From: Pseudoalteromonas sp. SMS1
GTDB lineage: Bacteria; Pseudomonadota; Gammaproteobacteria; Enterobacterales; Alteromonadaceae
Direction: 5' to 3'
DNA length: 64,000 nt
Assembly (NCBI RefSeq): GCF_021530565.1
Contig: NZ_JAKGBI010000004.1
Location: forward strand, 124,001-188,000
Within the stretch, counting starts at the first letter, position 1, and every line of letters starts with the position of its first letter. A model generated the notes under the pieces. The model did no database searches and was not told where the DNA came from. It saw only the letters and a program-made list of their open reading frames with translations. This document shows, one piece after another, positions 9,227 through 18,034 of the stretch. The position numbers and the translations under genes were made by a program.

Positions 9227-10141
9227 TTAGTCGAGGTTATATTTACTTAAATCGATACGATTGTTGAGCGCCTCATCATATAGACGGCTTACATAACGCT
9301 TCTCGGCTTCTGTGAGTGATAAACGTGGCGAGCGGGTTTTCTCACTGCCTCGACCAGCCAATTGTTCTGCATACTTGATGCACTGAACCAATGTTGGAAT
9401 CGTATCTAGACGCAGTAATGGCAAGAACCAACGCCATAGTTCGCGCGCTTCCTCGTAACGACCTTGCTGTGCAAGTTTATAAATTGCTACTGATTCGCGT
9501 GGAAATACATTTGTTAGACCTGAAATCCAACCCGTTGCGCCTAGCATTAAACTCTCAAGTGCAATGTCATCGACACCACCAAAGACCACAAAACGATCTC
9601 CAAACGCAGAGAATAATTCACTGATACGACGCGTGTCTTCAGTAGCTTCTTTCACAGAAACAATGTTCTCTTCTTGTGCAAGTACACCCATCCCCTCTAT
9701 TGATACATCAACACCATACGTGATGGGGTTGTTGTAAATCATAATAGGCAACGAAGTCGCACGAGCAACTTGTTGATAATGATGGATTGCTTCTCGTTCT
9801 GTTGAACGGTACACCATTCCAGGTAGTACCATAAAACCATCAATGCCAATTGCTTCGGCATCCTTTACAAACTCTACCGCCAAAGTTGTCGTTGTTTCAG
9901 CAACCCCTGACAAAACAGGTACTCTGCCCGCAACCACTTCTTTGGCTGCTGCTAATACTTGCCTTTTTTCTTCGGCACGCAGTGAACAGTTTTCACCAAC
10001 GGTACCCAGCACAATGATCCCGTGAACGCCCTCTTCAACCAGCGAGTTGATCATCGCTTTCGTGGTCTCAAAGTTGATGCTTTCGTCGTCGTTGAACTGT
10101 GTTGTGACTGCTGGGTAAACCCCCTGCCAATTTACCTTCAT
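9227..10141 (-). CDS. 1-pyrroline-4-hydroxy-2-carboxylate deaminase (DHDPS/NAL family)
   Basis: Class I aldolase-fold enzyme that deaminates Δ1-pyrroline-4-hydroxy-2-carboxylate to 2-oxoglutarate semialdehyde. About 304 aa. The Schiff-base lysine is Lys164 (VSVKEATEDT), with Tyr136 in MIYNNP and the GTVGENCSL substrate loop. The frame is open upstream to 10231, but the start at 10141 has AGAGGA at good spacing, and the longer version would run through the ATTGTATACAAT operator, so the shorter start is preferred. It is the first gene of the minus-strand operon. By sequence alone it could be mistaken for dihydrodipicolinate synthase; the neighbouring epimerase and KGSA dehydrogenase settle the call. 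Confidence 0.92.
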   Translation of the reverse strand: MKVNWQGVYPAVTTQFNDDESINFETTKAMINSLVEEGVHGIIVLGTVGENCSLRAEEKRQVLAAAKEVVAGRVPVLSGVAETTTTLAVEFVKDAEAIGIDGFMVLPGMVYRSTEREAIHHYQQVARATSLPIMIYNNPITYGVDVSIEGMGVLAQEENIVSVKEATEDTRRISELFSAFGDRFVVFGGVDDIALESLMLGATGWISGLTNVFPRESVAIYKLAQQGRYEEARELWRWFLPLLRLDTIPTLVQCIKYAEQLAGRGSEKTRSPRLSLTEAEKRYVSRLYDEALNNRIDLSKYNLD

Positions 10142-10182
10142 GATTATTCCTCTGTGATAATTCTTGCTTTTCATCATAGGTA

Positions 10183-10196
10183 TATTGTATACAATA
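10183..10196. promoter_or_regulatory. Palindromic operator, probable GntR/FCD site (copy 1)
   Basis: TATTGTATACAATA is a perfect 14-bp palindrome between the divergent deaminase and D-hydroxyproline dehydrogenase genes, about 42 nt upstream of the deaminase ATG. It fits the FadR-subfamily pattern t.GTa.tAC.a and recurs upstream of two other units in this island. Confidence 0.75.
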
Positions 10197-10347
10197 ATCA
10201 ATATGCTTTTTTTGATGTTTTGATAAAACACGCATTAAAACCATCAAAACAAGGTCTATCCATATGTTTTTATTAAAATTATTAAATTTTATTTTTTTAA
10301 CAAACCTTGTCATTGGGGTTAATGCAATCTAAAAAATGAGAGATACA

Positions 10348-11586
10348 ATGGGAAAAAACAAAAAAATTGCAGTAATCGGTGCCGGGATTGTAGGCCTTTG
10401 TAATGCCCTTCAATTGCAACAACAAGGGCATCAAGTTACCTTATTTGATAAGCATGGCATCGCAGAGCAATGCTCAAAAGGTAATGCAGGGCATTTCGCC
10501 ACTGAGCAGGTCTTTCCTCTGGCCGATAAATCTCTACTACCCAAGCTGCCAAAAATGCTGCTTGACAGGTTAAGTCCATTGCGTATTGATTGGCGTTATT
10601 TCACTAAAGCGATGCCGTGGTTTATCCGATTTTGCTACAACATGTTGAACAGTAAATACCTGCGCCATACGCAAGCCCTTAAAACCTTAAATAAGGATGC
10701 AATAAACGCGTATGCGAGGCTACTCGGTCATGATTTTGCGGAGCACGTCATACTGCGCGGCAGTCTGCTTACTTTTGAACACGGCAATGTGGATGAAATC
10801 ATCGCGCTACAGAACAAATTTTTACACGAAGGTATTCAAGTCCAGCTGCTAAACCAAGAAGAGGTTCAGGCTATTGAACCACAGTTAAGTATTCGGATTA
10901 AGTACGCATTGCTATTTACCGAAGTTGGGCATACCGCAGATCCGTTGCAACTGAGTCTCTGCGTATATAAAAAATTTGTCGCCTCAGGTGGCCAATTTGT
11001 ACAACAGCAAGTGACTGATATAACAAGCTCAAATCATATGTGGACCCTATCTACGCCACAAACTGAGCACGGCCAATTTGAAAAGGTCATTATCTCTACA
11101 GGCGCTTGGAGCAAGCACTTGTGCAAGCAACTTGGTTACAAAGTGCCCATTGAAGCAGAGCGTGGATATCATAACATGTTGAGCGCTCATGCTTTATCAA
11201 GACCTGTTGCCTCTGCGGACAGACAATTTATTATGACTCCCATGAATCATGGGCTCAGGCTTGCTGGCACAGTTGAATTTGCAGGGCTCGATACGCCCCC
11301 AATGTATGAAAGAGCGGCATGTTTGTTAAGTCACGCTAAAAGTATGCTCAAAGATTTTGATGGTGTTGAACAAGGGGAGCATTGGATGGGACCAAGACCT
11401 TCACTGCCCGATTCATTGCCCATTATTTGTAATGCACCAGAGCACCCCAACATCATTTTCTCATTTGGCCACCAGCATCTCGGTTTGACACAGGCCGCGA
11501 TCAGCAGTGAACTCGTCGCAAATTTGGTTGCAAAGCAGCCAAGTGCATTTGATATTAGCCCCTACAGTATTACGCGTTTTCAGTAA
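10348..11586 (+). CDS. D-hydroxyproline dehydrogenase (DadA-like FAD oxidoreductase)
   Basis: Membrane-associated FAD-dependent D-amino-acid dehydrogenase, likely oxidising cis-4-hydroxy-D-proline to Δ1-pyrroline-4-hydroxy-2-carboxylate with electrons passed to the respiratory chain. The N-terminal dinucleotide fold is IAVIGAGIVGLCNALQL. Conserved features of the DadA group follow: KGNAGHFA after the fold, a mid-region EVGHTADPLQL substrate/FAD block, STGAWSKHL, and C-terminal GHQHLGLTQA near the flavin. The ATG at 10348 follows GAGAG better than the upstream in-frame ATG at 10336. It is divergent from the deaminase operon and shares its operator; an M24 peptidase follows 27 nt downstream. 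The single-subunit type is assumed, since no partner subunits are nearby. Confidence 0.88.
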   Translation: MGKNKKIAVIGAGIVGLCNALQLQQQGHQVTLFDKHGIAEQCSKGNAGHFATEQVFPLADKSLLPKLPKMLLDRLSPLRIDWRYFTKAMPWFIRFCYNMLNSKYLRHTQALKTLNKDAINAYARLLGHDFAEHVILRGSLLTFEHGNVDEIIALQNKFLHEGIQVQLLNQEEVQAIEPQLSIRIKYALLFTEVGHTADPLQLSLCVYKKFVASGGQFVQQQVTDITSSNHMWTLSTPQTEHGQFEKVIISTGAWSKHLCKQLGYKVPIEAERGYHNMLSAHALSRPVASADRQFIMTPMNHGLRLAGTVEFAGLDTPPMYERAACLLSHAKSMLKDFDGVEQGEHWMGPRPSLPDSLPIICNAPEHPNIIFSFGHQHLGLTQAAISSELVANLVAKQPSAFDISPYSITRFQ

Positions 11587-11613
11587 CACTGAGCACAACA
11601 TTTAGGATTATTT

Positions 11614-12828
11614 ATGAAAGGTATAGGTTTTCAATCTAAGCAGGCAGCGTTAGACAACCTCAAGAATATGACCACAGACGTTACCCCCATCGCGGAAGAT
11701 GAATTTAAAGCGAGAATGGAAAAAGCCCAGTCATATATGAGCGCACATGGTATCGATGCTTTGTATCTTAATGCCGGCACCAACTTAAAGTATTTTACGG
11801 GACTTTCTTGGTCGGCAAGTGAACGCTTAGTTGGCGCTATTTTGCCTGCACAAGGCCACATTCGATTTATCGCGCCATTTTTCGAGCTTGGTACTATCAA
11901 TGAATATCAACTTATTCAAGGTGAAATCCACGCTTGGCAAGAAGAAGAGTCTCCTTATTCTCTGCTAGGGAACGTCCTAACAGAATTAGGGATAGCGCCC
12001 TCAGCTACGCTCGCAATAGATGAAAGTACAGCGTTTTTTGCAGTCGATGGCATTGCCAAAGCCAATCCGCAGTTGCACATCATCAATGGTCATGCCGTGA
12101 CAGCACATTGTCGAATGCATAAGTCGGCTAAAGAAATTGCGTTAATTCAGCGCGCAATGGACATGACGCTCGAAGTACACAAAGCGGCAGCTTCAATTTT
12201 ACATGAGGGCATATCTACTACCGAAGTTGAGGCATTTATCGAACAGGCCCATCAAAAGGTTGGAGCACCTGGAAATTATTTTTGTATCGTATTATTTGGC
12301 AAAGCTTCGTCTTTTCCACACGGTGTGAAAGACCCTCAAACATTAAAAAAAGGCGATGTCGTCCTGATTGATACTGGTTGTAAGTTACATGGTTATTTAA
12401 GTGATATCACGCGCACTTATGTCTATGGAGAGGCAACAGAGCGTCAAATAGAAATGTGGCAGCACGAAAAACAAGCCCAAGCACAGGCCTTTCAAGCCGC
12501 GCAAATTGGCGCAACTTGTGGTGATGTGGATCATGCAGCAAGAAGCTATTTGGCGGCACAAAACCTTGGTCCAGATTACCAATTACCTGGCTGTCCGCAC
12601 CGCACAGGTCATGGTATTGGTTTGGACATTCATGAACAGCCCTATTTAGTAAAAGACAACCCGCAACCATTGGCTCCGGGTATGTGTTTTTCAAATGAGC
12701 CTATGCTCGTGATCCCAGGTGAGTTCGGTATTCGACTTGAAGACCATTTTTATATGACTGAGCACGGTCCGGTGTGGTTTACCGAGCCAAGTCATCGTAT
12801 CGATGATCCTTTTGGGATCGACAAATAA
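11614..12828 (+). CDS. M24-family Xaa-Pro peptidase (prolidase/aminopeptidase P type)
   Basis: Cytoplasmic di-metal peptidase with the pita-bread fold, 404 aa. The five ligands are seen: Asp in VLIDTGCKL, Asp in LSDITRTYVYG, His in GHGIGLDIHEQPYL, Glu in FSNEPMLV and Glu in IRLEDHFYM. An N-terminal creatinase-like domain precedes them. It presumably cleaves Xaa-Pro or Xaa-hydroxyproline bonds. It is transcribed with the D-hydroxyproline dehydrogenase, so release of (hydroxy)proline from imported peptides feeds straight into the pathway. AGGA lies 7 nt before ATG. No signal peptide. A second, different M24 enzyme is encoded at 18.0-19.1 kb. Confidence 0.92.
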   Translation: MKGIGFQSKQAALDNLKNMTTDVTPIAEDEFKARMEKAQSYMSAHGIDALYLNAGTNLKYFTGLSWSASERLVGAILPAQGHIRFIAPFFELGTINEYQLIQGEIHAWQEEESPYSLLGNVLTELGIAPSATLAIDESTAFFAVDGIAKANPQLHIINGHAVTAHCRMHKSAKEIALIQRAMDMTLEVHKAAASILHEGISTTEVEAFIEQAHQKVGAPGNYFCIVLFGKASSFPHGVKDPQTLKKGDVVLIDTGCKLHGYLSDITRTYVYGEATERQIEMWQHEKQAQAQAFQAAQIGATCGDVDHAARSYLAAQNLGPDYQLPGCPHRTGHGIGLDIHEQPYLVKDNPQPLAPGMCFSNEPMLVIPGEFGIRLEDHFYMTEHGPVWFTEPSHRIDDPFGIDK

Positions 12829-12836
12829 TCTGTCAT

Positions 12837-12870
12837 GGCCAACTGGCAGCAAACCCTGTTGGCCTTTTTT
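12837..12870 (+). terminator. Rho-independent terminator
   Basis: GGCCAAC pairs with GTTGGCC around a 14-nt loop and is followed by TTTTTT; it lies 9 nt after the M24 peptidase stop. The left-facing DGSG-repeat gene ends just beyond, so the hairpin may serve both strands. Confidence 0.85.
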
Positions 12871-12871
12871 A

Positions 12872-13597
12872 TTATGGATTTTTTATATCGTACAGTTTTA
12901 CCTTGCCTGAGCCGTCATTGAGTAACTCAAACGCCTCCGCGTTTCTCACTGTAATATTGCCGCTGCCATCATCGACTGACACAGTGCCAGTGACATTTTC
13001 AATAATGACATTGCCGGAACCATCTTCGACCATTACATCGCCTTCAATGTCTTCTGCTCGCAATTTTCCCGAACCATCATCAATTGTCAGCGCCCCATGA
13101 ACACCTAACAGCTCAATTGTCCCTGAGCCGTCTTCGATTTTTAACGCGGTTAAATTGTCACGAATTTCAATCGAACCAGAACCATCATCAATAAACTGAA
13201 TACTCACATCGCGCGCTTTGATAGACCCTGAACCATCTTTGATCTCGGTCATAAGTGAACTGGGCAGTGATACCGTTAAATGGATCAAGGTATTGTTGTT
13301 TTTCATATGGCACACATTCGCTTGTAACTTTGCGGTGTTACCCTGCTCTACCAAGCTCAAGCAATAATCAGAGCTTATTTCTGATTGATAAACATCTGCC
13401 TTGACAGTGATTTCATCAGACTCAGTGCCAACCAATGACAAGCCACCAGCACCTGCTTCTATTTTAAATCGCGTCATGTCTTTACTTGATAGCGACAAGG
13501 TTTCACTTTTTACAAATTCATAGTCGCTTGAATAAAACGCGTGTGCCGAGACACTTGTCGCGCTCAATACCATTGCTGCAATTAAATACGCTTTCAT
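12872..13597 (-). CDS. Exported DGSG-repeat beta-helix-like protein (DUF4097/DUF2807-like)
   Basis: Predicted periplasmic or surface protein of 241 aa with a signal peptide ending near SVSAHA. The last ~120 residues carry seven copies of DGSG, six of them spaced about 18 residues apart, each followed by a short beta-strand segment. This is the regular rung pattern of a small right-handed beta-helix/solenoid as in putative adhesin (DUF4097/DUF2807) domains. The first half is a less regular beta domain with two Cys. The start at 13597 has AAGGATG upstream; longer in-frame starts are less likely. It converges on the M24 gene. Function unknown; the Asp/Gly/Ser turns might bind Ca2+, but that is speculative. 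Confidence 0.8.
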   Translation of the reverse strand: MKAYLIAAMVLSATSVSAHAFYSSDYEFVKSETLSLSSKDMTRFKIEAGAGGLSLVGTESDEITVKADVYQSEISSDYCLSLVEQGNTAKLQANVCHMKNNNTLIHLTVSLPSSLMTEIKDGSGSIKARDVSIQFIDDGSGSIEIRDNLTALKIEDGSGTIELLGVHGALTIDDGSGKLRAEDIEGDVMVEDGSGNVIIENVTGTVSVDDGSGNITVRNAEAFELLNDGSGKVKLYDIKNP

Positions 13598-13746
13598 CTT
13601 TTCATCCTTTATCACGCTTGTTTTTGACTGAGACGCAATCATTCAATCAAAGGTTTAAATCCATTTAAAAAATTTTGGATTGTTCGCGTGTCTTAATCGC
13701 GCCCCATAGCCAGTGCGAAGAAAATTGCTTGGAATTACCCAACAAT

Positions 13747-13760
13747 TATTGTATACAATA
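13747..13760. promoter_or_regulatory. Palindromic operator, probable GntR/FCD site (copy 2)
   Basis: TATTGTATACAATA, identical over 14 bp to the copy at 10183, lies about 27 nt upstream of the start of the HExxH lipoprotein gene. The placement suggests repression by steric block of its promoter. Confidence 0.75.
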
Positions 13761-13787
13761 TACATAAAATAAAAGTGAGATATTGTC

Positions 13788-16175
13788 ATGCATAAAATCT
13801 GCTTAAGCTTATGCTTTTCAGCGCTCTTATCAGGCTGCGCAACAACAACGGCAACCCAACCCAGTTCAAATGCGATTAAACCCTATTCTGACATGACCGT
13901 AGATATCGACGTATCTGGTCGTGTGAGTACACTCAACCACATCGACATTCAATATGTTGGCAAACAAATTCCACGCACTTATAGCGATGGAAAAATCACC
14001 AACAGTCGTGGCTATCATTGGTGGGTGAGTAAGCACTTTGCACTAAAAAGTGATTTACCTGAAGAGAAAGTCCATTTGTACCTTGAACTGCTGGAGATGT
14101 CCTACCCGCACTATGTTGAATTATTTGGTATGGAACCCAGTAACATAGAAAACCAGCGTATTGCCGTCGTGTACGGTAGCTCAAGAGCACGTGTGCGAGA
14201 AGCAATGCTAGACGACGGCTTTTTACGAGGTGTGCATACGCATGCTGGCGGTGAAACCATGTTTTATAACCGTGCAGGTTATAGCTTTCCAAGTCACCGT
14301 CAACATCATCAAAGATACATTGTCATCCACGAGACCATGCATGCATTTCACATGGCATTAAATGGACACTCAACCTGGGCTCCAAACTGGATAACGGAGG
14401 GCATGGCCGATGCAATAGCTAGCCACACTTACAACCCAGATCTTAACCAGTTAAATGTCATGGTATTTGATAGAGCGCCCATGAACTATCTGGCGAAGGG
14501 ACTTGCTCAATATCAGCAAGCGAACCAACCTTCCTTTGAGCAAATCAACGACGATCCGAATTTAAAGCGTGGTCTGAATTTTTTGATTGTGCACTTTCTA
14601 TTGAGTGATCCGGTTCGATACCATTACTTCAAACGATACCTGCGCTCATTAATGACTGCAAACCCTGATTCTGAGCGAACATTGCCGATCGCAAATCAAC
14701 TCTTAAAAACCACTTTTCCAAACTGGCAACAGCTTGAAAAACAATTTGCTCAGTTTGTGCAAACCGCACAATCGAGCTTTTATATCGTCAATGGCCCTTG
14801 GGAGCAAAATGGTGCAGGCTACTTTTTGCGTAGCGATAAAAGTGACGACATTCACCGCTTAGACATATTCGCAGACAACCAGAGCCAGCAAGTGACCCTT
14901 GATTTCCCGGCACCACTCTCACACCCTCTGGTGAGCTCGGTCAAGCCTAATACGCTAGGCGCGTTAATTGACTTTGAACCAGCGCAATTGTCTCGCGGTA
15001 AACTGGGGGTAGGATTATTGACGGCACTCTCTGAACAAGGTCAGCAAAAACGTCTGGGCTTCGTGAAGGAAGCTGATTTTAGCCAAGATAAGATGTTGGC
15101 CATATTCATTGAAAATGGGAATCAGCTGACGCTAGAGCATGTCGGCTATGATGTTCCAAAACAGTATATTTCTTTACCCAGCCAGTTATCAAAGGCAATC
15201 AATTCGCATCATCAGTTAGCGATTAACCTCTCGCTTGAAGAGAATACACTTTCGGCCATATTAAAGACCAAAGGACACAGCCATACTGTTAAGTTCTCGC
15301 TTAATAGTCAGATCAGTGCAAAACTGAATTTACAAAAGGTGGCGATCCTTGGTAACGGGATGAATCATACACTGACGCCATTTATATACGGCCATACTAA
15401 AACCGTAGACAAGCTGTCTGCTTCTACGGCCAACCCTTGGCAATATCAAAACGCGGATCTGGCCTTACGTGCTTTTAACACCTGTGAATCTTATTTGTCG
15501 GAGTTGACAGCGTGTAGAGACGTACTCACGCAAGCTTTCGAGAAACTGAAAACCCCCGCGCAACATCAAATGCTTTCAAAGCAACTGAACGGCCTACTAA
15601 CTGACTGGCAAAATGCGCTAAAAGCACCTGATGCAACCACACTCAGCGGTATTACTTTATATCCAAGGTTTAACAATAAATCGCCGTTTATTCGAGTATC
15701 AAACCCAAGCAACCATGCCGCTCAATTGACACTCTCCAATAATGAGCATGCCAACAGTCATCACTTGCCAGTTGGAAAATCGCGCATAGACCTGCCTCAC
15801 GGTGCCACCAACTATACATACCAATTAGACTGGCAAGATCTCAAACAACAAGGTGTTTTAGAGATTGAAACACAGCGTTTTGATGGGGTTTATTTAAATG
15901 CAGCACTGCATCTGCAGCAGTTAGAAATTGTGTTGACAGGTCCCTACTCGGGTGTCACAACAGGCCAGTTAGATGTGACATTCCTTCCATATAAACAACC
16001 GGTTAGCACCCCTTTGCTATGGCAAAATGCAATCGAAATTTCGCCTTACGAGCAGCGAATTTGGCAGCCCGCCATACCCGCGTTATCGCAATTGAAAGAT
16101 GGCTTACTGGAAGTCACGGCGACGCTTGATGTCGATGGAGAAGCCATTAAACTGAAACAACAAATAAAACTGTAA
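13788..16175 (+). CDS. Large HExxH metalloprotease-like lipoprotein
   Basis: Predicted secreted or outer-membrane-anchored zinc peptidase, 795 aa. The signal peptide ends in a lipobox (LLSGCATT, Cys ~17; no Asp at +2, so outer-membrane sorting is possible). The catalytic site is HETMH (His181, Glu182, His185) followed 18 residues later by Glu204 in ITEGMADA, the gluzincin arrangement HExxH-x18-E. The rest (~340-795) looks like beta-rich accessory domains, with a Cys pair near the middle. I do not recognise the family by name. A hydroxyproline-island operator lies just upstream, so it may help break down (hydroxy)proline-rich protein outside the cell; this is inferred. A peptidase with collagen-like substrates would complete the pathway. 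Confidence 0.75.
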   Translation: MHKICLSLCFSALLSGCATTTATQPSSNAIKPYSDMTVDIDVSGRVSTLNHIDIQYVGKQIPRTYSDGKITNSRGYHWWVSKHFALKSDLPEEKVHLYLELLEMSYPHYVELFGMEPSNIENQRIAVVYGSSRARVREAMLDDGFLRGVHTHAGGETMFYNRAGYSFPSHRQHHQRYIVIHETMHAFHMALNGHSTWAPNWITEGMADAIASHTYNPDLNQLNVMVFDRAPMNYLAKGLAQYQQANQPSFEQINDDPNLKRGLNFLIVHFLLSDPVRYHYFKRYLRSLMTANPDSERTLPIANQLLKTTFPNWQQLEKQFAQFVQTAQSSFYIVNGPWEQNGAGYFLRSDKSDDIHRLDIFADNQSQQVTLDFPAPLSHPLVSSVKPNTLGALIDFEPAQLSRGKLGVGLLTALSEQGQQKRLGFVKEADFSQDKMLAIFIENGNQLTLEHVGYDVPKQYISLPSQLSKAINSHHQLAINLSLEENTLSAILKTKGHSHTVKFSLNSQISAKLNLQKVAILGNGMNHTLTPFIYGHTKTVDKLSASTANPWQYQNADLALRAFNTCESYLSELTACRDVLTQAFEKLKTPAQHQMLSKQLNGLLTDWQNALKAPDATTLSGITLYPRFNNKSPFIRVSNPSNHAAQLTLSNNEHANSHHLPVGKSRIDLPHGATNYTYQLDWQDLKQQGVLEIETQRFDGVYLNAALHLQQLEIVLTGPYSGVTTGQLDVTFLPYKQPVSTPLLWQNAIEISPYEQRIWQPAIPALSQLKDGLLEVTATLDVDGEAIKLKQQIKL

Positions 16176-16182
16176 CCCTAAT

Positions 16183-16218
16183 GCCCATAGCCTTTTAAAC
16201 AAGTCTATGGGCTACTTT
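16183..16218 (+). terminator. Putative rho-independent terminator
   Basis: GCCCATAG pairs with CTATGGGC around a 14-nt loop and is followed by TACTTTTAG; it lies 7 nt after the lipoprotein stop. Confidence 0.6.
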
Positions 16219-16229
16219 TAGCCGCATGA

Positions 16230-16643
16230 TTAACGACAACTAAAAGACATATTAATTTGGTAAGGTTCACCCATTGAATCTTCAGCGATGCCACCACCGA
16301 TCATCATCGCAGTACCGACATCATCCACGGCATTTCGACCAAAGATGGCCATACCCACACCAGCAGCTTCCACAGCATTCGCGAGATTGCGATTACGTAG
16401 ATACTCGTCTTCAGACATAGATCCCATGTAAGTGACCTGTTCGTTTATTACGTAGGCTTGGTGGCTGCCGCTTTCTTCACAAAAGTGATTTGCTTGGTCA
16501 ATGGCTTCTTCTGCGGCTTTCTCTCGTGTCTCAGACGTAAGATTCACATAATGTTTGCCATCTTCGGCAGGTCTCACATTGTTGTGATGTGCGCATCCTG
16601 TTGCTAGCGCGGCTAAGAGTGACACTGCGATAAGTTGTTTCAT
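16230..16643 (-). CDS. Small lipoprotein of unknown function
   Basis: A 137-aa protein with a lipoprotein signal peptide (lipobox LATGCAHH). The mature part is hydrophilic, has two further Cys (FCEE and a C-terminal SFSCR) and a Gly-rich stretch MMIGGGIAE. The start at 16643 has GGGGAAAAAC before it; the longer frame upstream adds residues that do not look like a signal peptide. Family not recognised. It converges on the HExxH lipoprotein gene, and nothing ties it to the peptide regulon. Confidence 0.75.
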   Translation of the reverse strand: MKQLIAVSLLAALATGCAHHNNVRPAEDGKHYVNLTSETREKAAEEAIDQANHFCEESGSHQAYVINEQVTYMGSMSEDEYLRNRNLANAVEAAGVGMAIFGRNAVDDVGTAMMIGGGIAEDSMGEPYQINMSFSCR

Positions 16644-16856
16644 GTTTTTCCCCAATTTATGTGTTGGAAAAATAATAGGAGAATTCACTGTACAATTCAG
16701 TCAGGGAATGTTTGAAAGTGTTAAGTTTATTAGCGGGTTTCTCACATGTCAGTGGCAAGTGCAGTCGCTGTAAGCGGTGAGATTAAAGCCACTTAGTTAA
16801 ACTGAACACAGTGACTCTAAATAATTTGACGCTATGACATTGGCAATGGTCCCCCT
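16644..16856. other. Intergenic stretch with no feature seen
   Basis: Together with the doubtful small gene to its right this makes ~430 nt between the small lipoprotein and the reductase gene. It should hold the lipoprotein promoter; no operator or RNA gene was recognised. Confidence 0.4.
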
Positions 16857-17105
16857 TTACAGGTGCCAAATCACTTTATCATCAGCGAGAATATACAATT
16901 GCTTAGACGTTTTAAAACGTGTGTAAAAAGACTCATCATAGAGCACTGTATTGCTGAAAACTTCATTTTTATAACAGTACGTTATCAACAAATGGGCTTG
17001 ATGACACACCAATGTGTTACAGAGTCTTTTATCATGCACCACATTCACTTCAAGCACCTCGCACGTTTGGCATCTCTTCTTATTTTTGAACCAAGTCATA
17101 TACAA
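16857..17105 (-). CDS. Doubtful small protein overlapping the 3' end of the reductase gene
   Basis: An 82-aa frame whose ATG lies inside the last codons of the ornithine-cyclodeaminase-like gene (26-nt overlap in another frame). The product is basic at the N-terminus, with a Cys-x2-Cys (CQTC) and a mixed, protein-like composition. Translational coupling to the upstream gene would be possible. Against it, an opposite-strand frame of similar length is also open here, and no Shine-Dalgarno is clear. Treat as a candidate only. Confidence 0.3.
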   Translation of the reverse strand: MYMTWFKNKKRCQTCEVLEVNVVHDKRLCNTLVCHQAHLLITYCYKNEVFSNTVLYDESFYTRFKTSKQLYILADDKVIWHL

Positions 17106-18024
17106 GTTTTGCAGTCACCAAATCACTCAGTGCCGTCCCTACTGATTTAAACAAAGTGATCTCGTTCCCTGAATTGCGCTGGCTACGGTTGCTTTTTGCC
17201 AACTCGGTGAGTTCTGCCTTCACGAGATCTGCCCTAAATACTTTTTCCGCTATGGGAATCAATAGCTCACCGGCCTCATTAAGCACATTGGCCCGACTAT
17301 CAACGTAAACAGAGCTTTTTGTGACCGTACGAGTGTCACACTCTCGATACTGTTTGTGGTGATTGCCAATTAAATCAATATGCACCCCTTGGGACAACCA
17401 GTTACCATCAAATAATGGGGTGTGGCTCCCAGTGGCACAACTGATAACGTCAGCACGACGTATTAACGCTTCACATGCGCTTTGGTGTTCGAAAATGACG
17501 TTTGGAAACTGTGCGGTCATTAAAGAGATTAAAGTATGAGCTTTGTCTCTATTTCGAGCGACGAGCGTGACCTTTTCATAGTCTCGAACCTTTAAGTGCG
17601 CAGCAATCATAAACGGCGCTAAGTTTCCAGAGCCGAAGAAAACCAGATGTTTTGCGTTTGGTTTTGCCAAGTAAGAAGCCGCTAAGGCAGAGACCGCAGC
17701 GGTTCGCCATAGGGTCACTTCTGTGCCATCGACCAAAGCCAGAGGCTCTCCACTGGCGCGTGAAAACAGCATAATTTTAGAATACAAACTCGCTTTTTCT
17801 TGCCGATAGTTTTCGGGAAAATAAGTAAATGCTTTAACGCCTATCACTTCGTCGTTCCATGCGGGCAATACAGCGAATGCATCATAATTGCTGGGGTTGT
17901 CATCCAGCTCAAAAACTTGCCGCATTGGCATCCCTGCATTGCCTGCAAATCCTTGCTGTAACGCGGGAATCAGCTTATCAAAACTGAGTGCTTGTTTAAC
18001 TTGCGCTCGATTAATGTGTTGCAT
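17080..18024 (-). CDS. Ornithine cyclodeaminase/mu-crystallin family protein (putative Δ1-pyrroline-2-carboxylate reductase)
   Basis: NAD(P)-binding protein of 314 aa. Conserved family blocks: an Arg-containing MRQVFEL near residue 36, KAFTYFPENY, LVDGTEVTLWRTAAVSALAA, then the Rossmann segment LVFFGSGNLAPFMIAAHL, with DLIGNHHKQYRECD (acid after the fold). In many hydroxyproline loci such proteins reduce Δ1-pyrroline-2-carboxylate to L-proline; alanine dehydrogenase or ornithine cyclodeaminase activity is also possible. The start at 18024 has AAGGA at 7-nt spacing and lies 10 nt after the M24 peptidase stop, so the pair forms an operon. No trans-3-hydroxyproline dehydratase is present in the window, so the source of its substrate is unclear. 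Confidence 0.85.
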   Translation of the reverse strand: MQHINRAQVKQALSFDKLIPALQQGFAGNAGMPMRQVFELDDNPSNYDAFAVLPAWNDEVIGVKAFTYFPENYRQEKASLYSKIMLFSRASGEPLALVDGTEVTLWRTAAVSALAASYLAKPNAKHLVFFGSGNLAPFMIAAHLKVRDYEKVTLVARNRDKAHTLISLMTAQFPNVIFEHQSACEALIRRADVISCATGSHTPLFDGNWLSQGVHIDLIGNHHKQYRECDTRTVTKSSVYVDSRANVLNEAGELLIPIAEKVFRADLVKAELTELAKSNRSQRNSGNEITLFKSVGTALSDLVTAKLVYDLVQK

Positions 18025-18034
18025 GATATGGTCC

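Noticed and set aside
9227..10231. Longer deaminase frame starting at 10231
   Set aside because: It would translate through the ATTGTATACAAT operator, has no conserved N-terminal match and no RBS; the ATG at 10141 has AGAGGA and the family start.
16863..17150. Plus-strand 95-codon frame opposite the reductase 3' end
   Set aside because: Overlaps the reductase gene antisense, has no RBS and a chance-like composition; the minus-strand small frame is slightly better but also doubtful.
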